Shown here piece by piece: positions 1 to 6,780 of a stretch of 14,616 bases of DNA (position 1 is the stretch's first letter; every line of letters starts with the position of its first letter). Source of the DNA: CAYFIW01 sp964500645 (GTDB taxonomy: Bacteria; Chloroflexota; Dehalococcoidia; Lucifugimonadales; UBA826); contig CAZCOH010000040.1 of NCBI GenBank assembly GCA_964500645.1, forward strand, positions 1 through 14,616, in the 5' to 3' direction. The position numbers and the translations under genes are program-made. The notes under the pieces are model-generated. The model was not told the DNA's origin. It saw nothing but the letters and a program-made list of their open reading frames with translations, and did not search any database.

Positions 1-163
1 CTGGGATCTGTGGTAGTTCCATTCTATCTTCATTCTCTGGACCCTGATTCAAGGGTAATGTAGATGAGTCATCCATACAGGATATACATATAAACGAAAT
101 TAGCAGTAGAGGCGTTAACTTACTTATAGGAAATATTGATTTTTTTGAAATAAATGCTGCCAT
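1..163 (-). CDS. Probable lipoprotein or secreted protein, N-terminal part only
   Basis: Reading leftwards from an ATG at 163-161, the minus strand stays open to the window edge (54 codons seen). The N-terminus looks like an export signal: a basic stretch with K7, K8 and K15, a hydrophobic core at about residues 16-28 (LTPLLLISFICIS), then C29 followed by acidic and polar residues (MDDSSTLP). The residues before C29 (C-I-S) make an imperfect lipobox, so lipid attachment is possible but not certain. An in-frame TAA lies four codons upstream, so the ATG at 163 is the only ATG start available; no Shine-Dalgarno motif precedes it. The start codon lies in a 13-bp inverted repeat. No family is recognised because the mature domain is outside the window. 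A 20-codon plus-strand open frame ending at 63 is a weaker alternative. Confidence 0.45.
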   Translation of the reverse strand, partial: MAAFISKKSIFPISKLTPLLLISFICISCMDDSSTLPLNQGPENEDRMELPQIP

Positions 164-186
164 ATAAATATTTTATGGCAGCATTT
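152..186. repeat. Perfect 13-bp inverted repeat over a start codon
   Basis: The arms are AAATGCTGCCATA (152-164) and TATGGCAGCATTT (174-186), separated by 9 A/T-only bases. They are fully complementary. The left arm contains the ATG of the minus-strand lipoprotein gene (163-161), so a hairpin in that transcript would bury the start codon. No U-run follows the stem on either strand, which argues against a simple terminator. It could be a translational hairpin or a dimeric regulator's operator. Confidence 0.6.
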
Positions 187-435
187 GGGAGATTTGTCAC
201 AAACTTTGTTAACAATACATTAAGGATAATTTTCTCAAGCAGTTGCAGAATAAGTGACTCCATCTTTACTGGACATTGGTGAACCAAGCCTTCTTTTACC
301 GATAAGTAAATGAAACTTAATATGATGTCAATATAAAAACTAAATGAATAAACCTACTTTCCCCATAAAGCCACCGATTCCTTCTATTTTTATTTTCCGC
401 ATGTAATATTTATGTATGGCAAATAATTTTAATTC
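187..435. other. Intergenic region between the lipoprotein and MATE genes
   Basis: I see no convincing gene here. The divergent arrangement means both flanking promoters should lie here. It contains a perfect 10-bp palindrome, TTGTTAACAA (206-215), and a possible promoter for the MATE gene, listed separately. The rest is A/T-rich without clear repeats. Confidence 0.5.
295..323 (+). promoter_or_regulatory. Possible sigma-70-type promoter for the MATE gene
   Basis: TTTACC (295-300) and TAATAT (318-323) each match four of six consensus bases and are 17 bases apart. A transcript from here would have a leader of roughly 105 bases before the ATG at 436. In A/T-rich DNA such matches are common by chance. 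Confidence 0.25.
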
Positions 436-1794
436 ATGAATTCAACATCTTCCACGCGGCTAAATTTGATCCTCGAGGATTCTGTCTCAACCATGCTGAT
501 CAAATTGGCCGGTCCTAATTTAATTTCGGTCGTCCTTATGACCTCTGTCACTTTCGCTGATGCCTGGTATGTTGGAAAAGTAGGTATAGGTCCTCTTGCA
601 AGTCTAGCTCTCATTTTCCCGTTACAATCCTTAATGCAAATGATGGGCATGGGCGCGATTGGTGGTGGGATCGCCTCATCTGTTGGAAGAGCTGTGGGTA
701 GAAATGATTTTAAAGCCGCTAATCAGGTTATTTGGCACGCAGTCTTACTGTCAGCGGCTATGTCTATTCTCTACATAATCACTTTAGGCGTTTTCGCAGA
801 GAAAATCTTAATCATTTTGGGTTCACCTCCTGAATCGATTCCGGACGCGACTCAATATGCGAAGATTTTATTTGGAATGGCCCCTGTTCTTTGGTTATAT
901 TTCGCTATGTCTTCAATCCTAAGGGGTATTGGTTCGATACAGCTGGTCGCCATTGTGATGATTTTTACAAGTCTCACGCAAATACTACTCTCAGGGATAT
1001 ACACGTTGGGATTTGCTTTCATTCCCGCTTACGGGACTTTGGGACCCGCGATCGCGACGGTCATATGTCAAGGGACGGCGGGAATTATTATGTTAGGTTA
1101 CCTTTTCACTCGGAGAGTCAATATCAGTTTACAAGTACAAACATGGGACTTTAAACCTGTCTTAGACATTCTCAGAGTAGGAGGTCCCAGTTCACTGAAT
1201 AGTATTACTATCGTTTCTACTGCAGTCATAGTTACATCATTAGTTTCCCGTTATGGAACGGAGAGCCTTGCGGGATATGGCCTGGGAAGTCGCTTAGAAT
1301 TTATGTTGATCCCACTGGCATTTGGAGTTGGTGGGGTTTTAACGTCGGCAGTCGGCATAAATTTTGGGGCTGGTAAATATTCAAGAGCCAGAAAAATTAC
1401 ATGGTATGGAGCTATCCTGACTTCTCTTGTAAGTGGCTTGATCGGTCTAATAGTCGCGGTAGAGCCGGAGTTGTGGCTTGGATGGTTTACAGCTGACAAA
1501 GAAGCCCTAGCTATTGGAGCGAAATATTTGATTATTGTTGGTCCTTTTTATGGGCTTTTTTGCGGAGGTCAAACATTGTATTTTGCAAGCCAGGGAACGG
1601 GAAATATGCTACGACCAGTCGGGGCTGGTTGTTTGCGCTTACTGATAGTTTCAATTGTTGGCTTCGTTTGTCTTCGTCTGACGTTTGATATATCTGTCTT
1701 GTTCTTTGGAGTGGCGGCTGGAATGAGTACAATAGGAGTGATGCTGACCTGGCATATGTTTACTAAGGCCTGGCATCCAGTAAAAGGATTATAG
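436..1794 (+). CDS. MATE family multidrug/toxin efflux transporter
   Basis: A 452-residue inner-membrane transporter of the MATE family (NorM/DinF-like), which typically exports cationic drugs or metabolites in exchange for Na+ or H+. The protein is almost entirely hydrophobic, with about 12 membrane segments in two similar halves. The first segment carries the ADAWYVGKVG signature (41-50). The loop after segment 2 has GRAVGRND (84-91), and the equivalent loop of the second half has GINFGAGKYSRARK (307-320), the paired pattern expected of the family. Length is normal. No Shine-Dalgarno precedes the ATG at 436, but I kept it because residues 11-28 (LILEDSVSTMLIKLAGPN) resemble the conserved start of relatives; the alternative is Met20 at 493. 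Substrate cannot be inferred. The gene is monocistronic, facing a convergent neighbour 32 bases downstream. Confidence 0.93.
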   Translation: MNSTSSTRLNLILEDSVSTMLIKLAGPNLISVVLMTSVTFADAWYVGKVGIGPLASLALIFPLQSLMQMMGMGAIGGGIASSVGRAVGRNDFKAANQVIWHAVLLSAAMSILYIITLGVFAEKILIILGSPPESIPDATQYAKILFGMAPVLWLYFAMSSILRGIGSIQLVAIVMIFTSLTQILLSGIYTLGFAFIPAYGTLGPAIATVICQGTAGIIMLGYLFTRRVNISLQVQTWDFKPVLDILRVGGPSSLNSITIVSTAVIVTSLVSRYGTESLAGYGLGSRLEFMLIPLAFGVGGVLTSAVGINFGAGKYSRARKITWYGAILTSLVSGLIGLIVAVEPELWLGWFTADKEALAIGAKYLIIVGPFYGLFCGGQTLYFASQGTGNMLRPVGAGCLRLLIVSIVGFVCLRLTFDISVLFFGVAAGMSTIGVMLTWHMFTKAWHPVKGL

Positions 1795-1826
1795 AATCTG
1801 ACACCGTCCAGAAAGTGGCTCTTTTT

Positions 1827-2417
1827 TTAGGTATTGAAAGGACTTCCCTCCTCCCCGACTCTTGGAACGTCAGCTTTGACTTTTCTGATTGCCTCTTCCC
1901 GATATGGGTCCTCATCAGGTCTTAGACCGGTCTTGAGGTAAGTACATTCGGTGAAAAAATGTTCCCACCCTCTACCTAGTTTCTCTCCCGATCTTGTGTG
2001 CACGTCCTTAGCAAAGTCTGGTATGTCCCGGCGGTCTTCCGTGGTTCTTCTGTATGAAGATATATTGAAATGATCAGCTACTCTGGTTTTTTCCGCACGG
2101 CACATCGCTAAAATTGCGTTTGATAACATCAATCGTCTGCTGCCACTACCTCTATCATGAAACTCTAAGTACTGAGTCTTACAAGTTCTAACAAACATGA
2201 TAACGTCCATAGACGTTATGCCGATGTCTTCGTGAGAGATAACTTCCAGTCGACTCCAAAGTTCGTTGTGGAATTCTCCCTCGAGCTCGATCGCCCAATA
2301 CATTGCGGAAACTTCGTCGCCTCGTCTAATAGTTTTCTGGAGAGCTGAGATCGTTTCATCATAACGATATCCGCTCGCTGTAAAGACTTCAGACATCACT
2401 CTTTCATCTTCTAACAT
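1827..2417 (-). CDS. Free-standing RarA/MgsA C-terminal-domain-like protein
   Basis: A protein of 196-198 residues resembling the C-terminal part of RarA (MgsA/WRNIP1), the clamp-loader-like ATPase acting at stalled replication forks. Numbering from the upstream ATG (2423), residues 21-50 (YDETISALQKTIRRGD..SAMYWAIELE) match the RarA pattern HYDVISAFIKSIRGSDPDAALYWLARM. SRLEVISHEDIGITS (57-71) matches RRLVIFASEDIG. SNAILAMCRAEKTRVAD (101-117) matches the AIYLALAPKSN helix, and GEKLGRGWEHFF (136-147) matches the closing Gly-rich segment. No Walker A, Walker B or other AAA+ motif is present, so it cannot hydrolyse ATP alone. It might bind a partner, DNA, SSB or a separate RarA. The ATG at 2417 is preferred over 2423 because GAGG (2428-2425) lies 7 bases upstream of it but only 1 base from the other. 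The match is from memory of the family, not a search. Confidence 0.72.
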   Translation of the reverse strand: MLEDERVMSEVFTASGYRYDETISALQKTIRRGDEVSAMYWAIELEGEFHNELWSRLEVISHEDIGITSMDVIMFVRTCKTQYLEFHDRGSGSRRLMLSNAILAMCRAEKTRVADHFNISSYRRTTEDRRDIPDFAKDVHTRSGEKLGRGWEHFFTECTYLKTGLRPDEDPYREEAIRKVKADVPRVGEEGSPFNT

Positions 2418-2424
2418 CAACATA

Positions 2425-2428
2425 CCTC
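2425..2428 (-). promoter_or_regulatory. Ribosome binding site deciding the RarA-C-like start
   Basis: GAGG on the minus strand lies 7 bases before the ATG at 2417-2415 but only 1 base before the ATG at 2423-2421, so the downstream ATG is the likelier start. Confidence 0.5.
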
Positions 2429-2645
2429 ATTTACTTAATCTATCTGACAAACACACATATAAAATTGATAGCTTCCGGACGAGAATCATAACTCACATGT
2501 CATTTCTCATGAATATTGTCTTGTGAATGAACTTGATTTAGGTTTCCGTCTTCTATATTGTCATAATATGAAATACGGGTCGCATATTAGTCGTATTGTA
2601 GTTTCATAAATGTAGATAAAAGATATGAAGTAAGAGAGGCAGAAG
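2429..2645. other. Divergent intergenic region with a short inverted repeat
   Basis: This stretch separates the RarA-C-like gene (minus) from the sulfite-oxidase-like gene (plus) and should hold both promoters. I cannot fix a convincing -35/-10 pair. A 7-bp perfect inverted repeat, TAATATG...CATATTA with a 12-base spacer, lies at about 2565-2590 and could be an operator. AGAGAGG (2633-2639) is the ribosome binding site of the plus-strand gene. Confidence 0.4.
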
Positions 2646-3755
2646 ATGTATTGTAAGTGTATACGGGCCGAGGACTTTGATCTAAATATCCACGATCAAG
2701 GGACTGGGCCAACAAAAACTAAACTGAAATCTCTAAGTCAAAATCCCCTTGTAGCAGAAACTCCAGAATCAGCCTTACTCTATTCGATAACTCCGAATCC
2801 TCTCTATTTTCAAAGGAATCATTTCCCGTTGCCGTCGATACCGAATTCTAGTCTTGACGATTGGAATATTGTTTTGGATGGATCTTCAGATATTAATGAC
2901 CAGATCAATCTCAAAGATTTGAAAGCCCTGCCGAAGACAACTCTTTCTGTTACAACAGAGTGTGCTGGCAACAATCGTCTTGATGTCTCTCCACCGGTTT
3001 CTGGAAATCAATTTGAATCGGGAGCCGTCAGCAGCGCTTATTGGACAGGCACTCCTTTATCTGCTGTCCTGACTAAGATGAATCTTAGTTCCGATGTCGT
3101 GGAAATACTATTTGAAGGGGCTGATGATGGCATTCCTGAACCCGGACAAGTGAAACAAACATACCAGCGTAGTTTACCTTTAGATGTGGCTTTTCACCCA
3201 GATACAATTTTGGCATATGAAATGAACGGAGAGGAGATCCCCTTCGAACACGGAGCGCCGGTTCGGTTAATTGTTCCGGGTTGGTATGGGATGGCATCCG
3301 TCAAATGGATAACCAGAATCACCGCCCTTGAAACAAATTTCTCAGGTTACTTTCAGACATATAAATATGTTGCAAAGTATCCAGATGGGCGAAGCAGATT
3401 TGTTACAAAGATGAAACTTAAATCAATGATCACATATCCTGCTGTCGGAAAAATGGTTACATCGGAATCCATACCGCTAAAAGGTTTTGCCTGGTCAGGG
3501 GAATCGAGGATCGACAAGGTTGAGGTTTCCACGGACTCAGGATATACATGGAAACTTGCTAGCCTAAGCGAATCTAATAGCAGATACCTTTGGAGTCAAT
3601 GGCATTTTGATTGGGATAATCCCTTGAAAGGACACCATACGATTGTTTGTCGGGCGACTGATTCACTAGGAAATCTGCAACCCATGCAATCGGAATGGAA
3701 TGAGTTTGGCTATGAAGTTAACAGTGCTAATTCTATTTGTATCGAAATAGTATGA
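2646..3755 (+). CDS. Sulfite oxidase-like molybdopterin oxidoreductase
   Basis: A 369-residue molybdenum enzyme of the sulfite oxidase superfamily, which oxidises sulfite or a related substrate at a Mo-molybdopterin centre. The catalytic domain begins with the YFQRNHFPLP segment (54-63). TTECAGNNR (103-111) carries Cys106, the expected Mo ligand, and Arg111, and HGAPVRLIVPGWYGMASVKW (202-221) forms the substrate/cofactor region. The C-terminal part from about residue 270 is the Ig-like Mo-co dimerisation domain (IPLKGFAWSGESRIDKVEVS, STDSGYTWK). There is no cytochrome b5 or c heme domain, so an external electron acceptor is needed. The N-terminus shows no twin-arginine or Sec signal, unlike SoxC or SorA types, suggesting cytoplasmic location unless the start is wrong. 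AGAGAGG 6 bases before the ATG supports the start. No heme subunit gene adjoins it, so the true substrate is open. Confidence 0.88.
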   Translation: MYCKCIRAEDFDLNIHDQGTGPTKTKLKSLSQNPLVAETPESALLYSITPNPLYFQRNHFPLPSIPNSSLDDWNIVLDGSSDINDQINLKDLKALPKTTLSVTTECAGNNRLDVSPPVSGNQFESGAVSSAYWTGTPLSAVLTKMNLSSDVVEILFEGADDGIPEPGQVKQTYQRSLPLDVAFHPDTILAYEMNGEEIPFEHGAPVRLIVPGWYGMASVKWITRITALETNFSGYFQTYKYVAKYPDGRSRFVTKMKLKSMITYPAVGKMVTSESIPLKGFAWSGESRIDKVEVSTDSGYTWKLASLSESNSRYLWSQWHFDWDNPLKGHHTIVCRATDSLGNLQPMQSEWNEFGYEVNSANSICIEIV

Positions 3756-3947
3756 TGCAAACTCAGGAAACTTTCATAAATAACAGACGCCGCCATAAAT
3801 TCATCTCAGGTTAAGTCTTTAGTGGGTATTTCAACCCGGTAAAAAGCTTTCCATTTTCCTGAGGTTGTAGTGAAACAGAATGATGAAGTGATATAGAATC
3901 GTTTCAAACGAAGATGCCTCATATTCTGTATTTTAGGCGGTTATATC
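3756..3947 (+). promoter_or_regulatory. Control region upstream of the ligase-amidase operon
   Basis: This 192-base gap should hold the promoter of the downstream operon. It contains a 13-base palindrome, TCGTTT-C-AAACGA (3899-3911), suited to a dimeric repressor, about 36 bases before the start codon. It also holds a 9-bp inverted repeat with distant arms, CTCAGGAAA (3762-3770) and TTTCCTGAG (3855-3863). AGGCGG (3935-3940) is the ribosome binding site 7 bases before the ATG at 3948. I could not identify reliable -35/-10 boxes. Confidence 0.4.
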
Positions 3948-5345
3948 ATGGCTGAAACTACAAAAATACATGGGATTTTAGATTTAGAGAATCTAGAGTG
4001 TCTAGTCGAAAAAGGCGAGATTGACACGATAATCACGGTATTTCCAGATATGTACGGTAGGCTTGTCGGAAAGCGAGTGATGGGCGATTATTTTTTAGAA
4101 AAGATCTCCGCCAATGAGTATTTTTTCGCTTGTGACTATCTTTTAGCTTGTGATTTGGAAATGGAACCGATCCCTGGCTACGAAATAACGAGCTGGGACG
4201 CAGGATACGGTGATTTCCAACTAATTCCAGACTTAACGACTCTTAGATTATGTACTTGGCTTGATAAAACCGCGGTGGTTCTGTGTGATCTGAAGGAGGA
4301 TCAAAGTGAGATCCCGGTACAAGTTTCTCCAAGGCAAATACTTAAGAATCAAATAAATCGATTAGATGAACTGGGTCTAACAATGAAGATCGGGTCAGAA
4401 CTCGAATTTTTCATATTCAAAGACTCCTATGAGGAAATTGATCAAAAAGGTTTCGTAGGCCTCACCCCTTTTTCAAGATACATGGAAGATTACAACATAT
4501 TACAGGGGACTAAAGAGGAAGATATTGTCGGCACAATACGACGGAATATTCATAATTCCGGAATTCCTGTGGAGTTTTCTAAAGGTGAAACTGGGCTTGG
4601 CCAACAGGAAATCAATCTTCAATATACAGGAGCGTTGGAGATGGCTGATCGACACGTCTTATATAAACATGCAGCAAAGGAGATTGCATGGCAGAAAGGT
4701 CATGCTGTTTCTTTTATGGCAAAGTGGAACGAAGATCACGCGGGTTCTGGTTTGCATATACATGTAAGCCTATGGGATAAGAATTCGGATAAGGCCGTAT
4801 TCCCAGGATCTGACGACCTTGAAGGGCTTAAAGTAAGTCCAGTATTCCGTTGGTTCCTTGGTGGCTGGATGAAGAATATGAAGGAAATATTTTCTTTTTA
4901 TGCGCCCTACCCTGTCTCATTTAAGAGGTATGTAGAGGGTTCCTTCGCTCCAACTAAAATCGCTTGGGCTAAAGAAAATAGGACCGCGGGCTTCAGAATA
5001 GTTGGGCATGGTGATTCCTTACGAATAGAATGCCGCCTAGGAGGTGCAGATGCTAATCCATATTTAGCCTTCGCATCAGCCATAGCCGCCGGCATGGACG
5101 GGATCATCAACCGTATTGAGCCGGATCCAATGGTAAGAGGGAATGCCTATGAATCGGAAGATTCCCTATCAGTCCCAATAACGTCTGAAGAATCAATTCA
5201 GCAAATGGAGTGCAGTAATTGGATTAGGGAAGCTTTTGGGAATGAAGTCATCGATCATTATCTTCATTTTTTTCGAACAGAACAAAGAGCTTTTCAAAAA
5301 GTTGTAACGGATTGGGAAAGAGCCAGGTATTTGGAAAGGATATAG
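3948..5345 (+). CDS. Glutamine synthetase-like gamma-glutamyl ligase
   Basis: A 465-residue glutamine synthetase-fold enzyme. Such enzymes activate the gamma-carboxyl of glutamate with ATP and join it to ammonia or, in PuuA/IpuC/GlnT-type relatives, to an amine. The N-terminal beta-grasp domain (about 20-115) includes VFPDMYGRLVGKRV. The catalytic domain carries the metal ligands E151 and E153 (GSELEFF), E214 and E221 (GETGLGQQE), H270 (GSGLHIHVSLWD) and E361 (RIECRLGGADANPYLA), plus the glutamate/phosphate arginines R345 (ENRTAGFR) and R350. All expected catalytic residues are therefore present. The overall pattern resembles amine-glutamylating catabolic relatives more than housekeeping GlnA, which is my inference. 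It is followed 10 bases later by an amidase gene, implying linked roles. AGGCGG 7 bases upstream supports the start. Confidence 0.87.
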   Translation: MAETTKIHGILDLENLECLVEKGEIDTIITVFPDMYGRLVGKRVMGDYFLEKISANEYFFACDYLLACDLEMEPIPGYEITSWDAGYGDFQLIPDLTTLRLCTWLDKTAVVLCDLKEDQSEIPVQVSPRQILKNQINRLDELGLTMKIGSELEFFIFKDSYEEIDQKGFVGLTPFSRYMEDYNILQGTKEEDIVGTIRRNIHNSGIPVEFSKGETGLGQQEINLQYTGALEMADRHVLYKHAAKEIAWQKGHAVSFMAKWNEDHAGSGLHIHVSLWDKNSDKAVFPGSDDLEGLKVSPVFRWFLGGWMKNMKEIFSFYAPYPVSFKRYVEGSFAPTKIAWAKENRTAGFRIVGHGDSLRIECRLGGADANPYLAFASAIAAGMDGIINRIEPDPMVRGNAYESEDSLSVPITSEESIQQMECSNWIREAFGNEVIDHYLHFFRTEQRAFQKVVTDWERARYLERI

Positions 5346-5355
5346 GTAAAGGTTG

Positions 5356-6780
5356 ATGGATCATGAATTAGCATTTGCCTCCATAGGCGAATTACACCAA
5401 AAATATAGAAATAAAGAGGTATCCCCTGTTGAAGTGACCCAGCTCTTCATAGAACGGATAGAATCCGAAGACATTAAATTAAATTCATTTCTGGAAAGTT
5501 CTTTTGATTCAGCGCTCAAGCAGGCAAAAATTGCAGAAAAGGAAATCGAGTCCGAAATCAACAAAGGTTTGCTTCACGGGATACCTGTAGCAGTAAAGGA
5601 TTTGGAGCTCACAAAGGGTATCAGAACGACAGCTGGGTCACTACTTTATAAGGATAGGATTCCAACGACTGATTCAATTGTCGTTCAAAGAATAAAACAA
5701 AGTGGGGCAATCATATTAGGGAAAACGAATACTCCTGAATTCGGTCTTCTAGGAGAAACTAGGAATCGACTAGGAGATCATTGTCGGAACCCATGGGATT
5801 TAACCAAGACCGCGGGTGGGTCTAGTGGAGGATCTGCGGCGGCTGTAGTTGCAGGATTTTGTACAGTGGCGACCGGGTCGGATGCAGGAGGATCGATAAG
5901 GATACCGGCTAGTTTCACTGGATCGTATGGTATAAAACCGACGCAAGGTAGAGTACCAAGACCTGCAATTTCTCCTCCATATTCCAGTCATACCGCGCAA
6001 TCAGGACCAATAACCAGAACGGTTCGAGATAGCGCAATACTTTTACAGGTTATGGCGGGGCACGATAATACTGATATTTTCTCAATCAACGAAGAAGTAC
6101 CTGATTTGATATCAGCATCAGAAAGTGGTTCACGAATGGATATAGGTAAACTAAAAGTCGGGTGGTCTGCAGATTTCGGTTACGTAAATGTAGATCCTGA
6201 AGTTAAGATTATTTGTGAAGCTGCGTTCAACAAATTCGCCCTTCTTGGGTGTGAATTATCTGAGTCTGGTTTTTCAATAGAGGATCCTTTTATTTCCTGG
6301 TTTACCCTCTTTGGAACTGGAAGTTTTGGTGCAAATGGAGAAAATTGGGAGGAAAGATCGGAATATATGGCTGATTACACAAAGCAGACATATAAAATAG
6401 CAGAGAAATTAACGGCATCGGATTTCAGTAAAGCTGTGGGTAATATACGAGTAATCAGGCAAAAATTAGAAAAAGAATTTCAGGATTTGGATTTAATAAT
6501 TTCTCCCACTGCCCCGATCGCCGCCTACGATTGTGGATTGCCGCCCCGAATATTATCTGGTCACGACTTAGATGATTCTTGGCCAAACCTCAGTTTTACC
6601 TATCCTATCAATTCAGCCGGATATCCTGCCGCTAGTATACCTGCAGGATATACTAGTAAAGGGCTCCCTGTTGGATTACATATTATTGGTAAATATGGGT
6701 CAGAAGCCACGATAGTTAAAGCTTCGGCTGCATATGAACAGGTAAATCCCTGGAGAGGCTATAAGCCCCCAATTTCTTAA
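5356..6780 (+). CDS. Amidase signature family hydrolase
   Basis: A 474-residue enzyme of the amidase signature family (GatA/FAAH/AtzF type), which hydrolyses C-N amide bonds with a Ser-cisSer-Lys triad. All three residues are visible, numbered from the ATG: K81 in PVAVKD, cis-Ser156 in AGGSSGGSAAAV, and nucleophile Ser180 in GSDAGGSIRIPA, with spacings of 75 and 24 as in GatA. Length is normal. The frame also has a TTG at 5353 immediately before the ATG at 5356; I chose the ATG because AAAGG (5348-5352) is already very close. The ligase stop (5343-5345) lies 10 bases upstream, so the two are almost surely co-transcribed. There is no adjacent gatB/gatC, so a role in tRNA amidation is unlikely; cleaving a small amide or gamma-glutamyl-amide is more plausible. 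Its TAA (6778-6780) overlaps the stop of the convergent peroxiredoxin gene. Confidence 0.88.
   Translation: MDHELAFASIGELHQKYRNKEVSPVEVTQLFIERIESEDIKLNSFLESSFDSALKQAKIAEKEIESEINKGLLHGIPVAVKDLELTKGIRTTAGSLLYKDRIPTTDSIVVQRIKQSGAIILGKTNTPEFGLLGETRNRLGDHCRNPWDLTKTAGGSSGGSAAAVVAGFCTVATGSDAGGSIRIPASFTGSYGIKPTQGRVPRPAISPPYSSHTAQSGPITRTVRDSAILLQVMAGHDNTDIFSINEEVPDLISASESGSRMDIGKLKVGWSADFGYVNVDPEVKIICEAAFNKFALLGCELSESGFSIEDPFISWFTLFGTGSFGANGENWEERSEYMADYTKQTYKIAEKLTASDFSKAVGNIRVIRQKLEKEFQDLDLIISPTAPIAAYDCGLPPRILSGHDLDDSWPNLSFTYPINSAGYPAASIPAGYTSKGLPVGLHIIGKYGSEATIVKASAAYEQVNPWRGYKPPIS

Noticed and set aside
1..63. Plus-strand open frame of 20 codons ending in TAG at 61-63
   Set aside because: It is too short to show a family feature, and the overlapping minus-strand frame has a clear signal-peptide pattern.
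1795..1826. T-rich stretch after the MATE gene as a rho-independent terminator
   Set aside because: A T7 run is present, but the sequence before it forms only a 3-bp stem (CCA/TGG), too weak to call.
1827..2417. Decayed fragment (pseudogene) of rarA
   Set aside because: The frame is intact, with its own ribosome binding site and a clean start at the domain boundary; no ATPase remnants are visible upstream in the 2429-2645 gap.
4525..4767. Second plus-strand reading frame inside the glutamine synthetase-like gene
   Set aside because: It lies wholly in another frame of a gene with all family motifs and shows no protein signature of its own.
5356..6780. Assignment of the amidase as GatA of the tRNA amidotransferase
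   Set aside because: The triad fits the whole family, but no gatB or gatC adjoins and the partner gene is a glutamine synthetase-like ligase.
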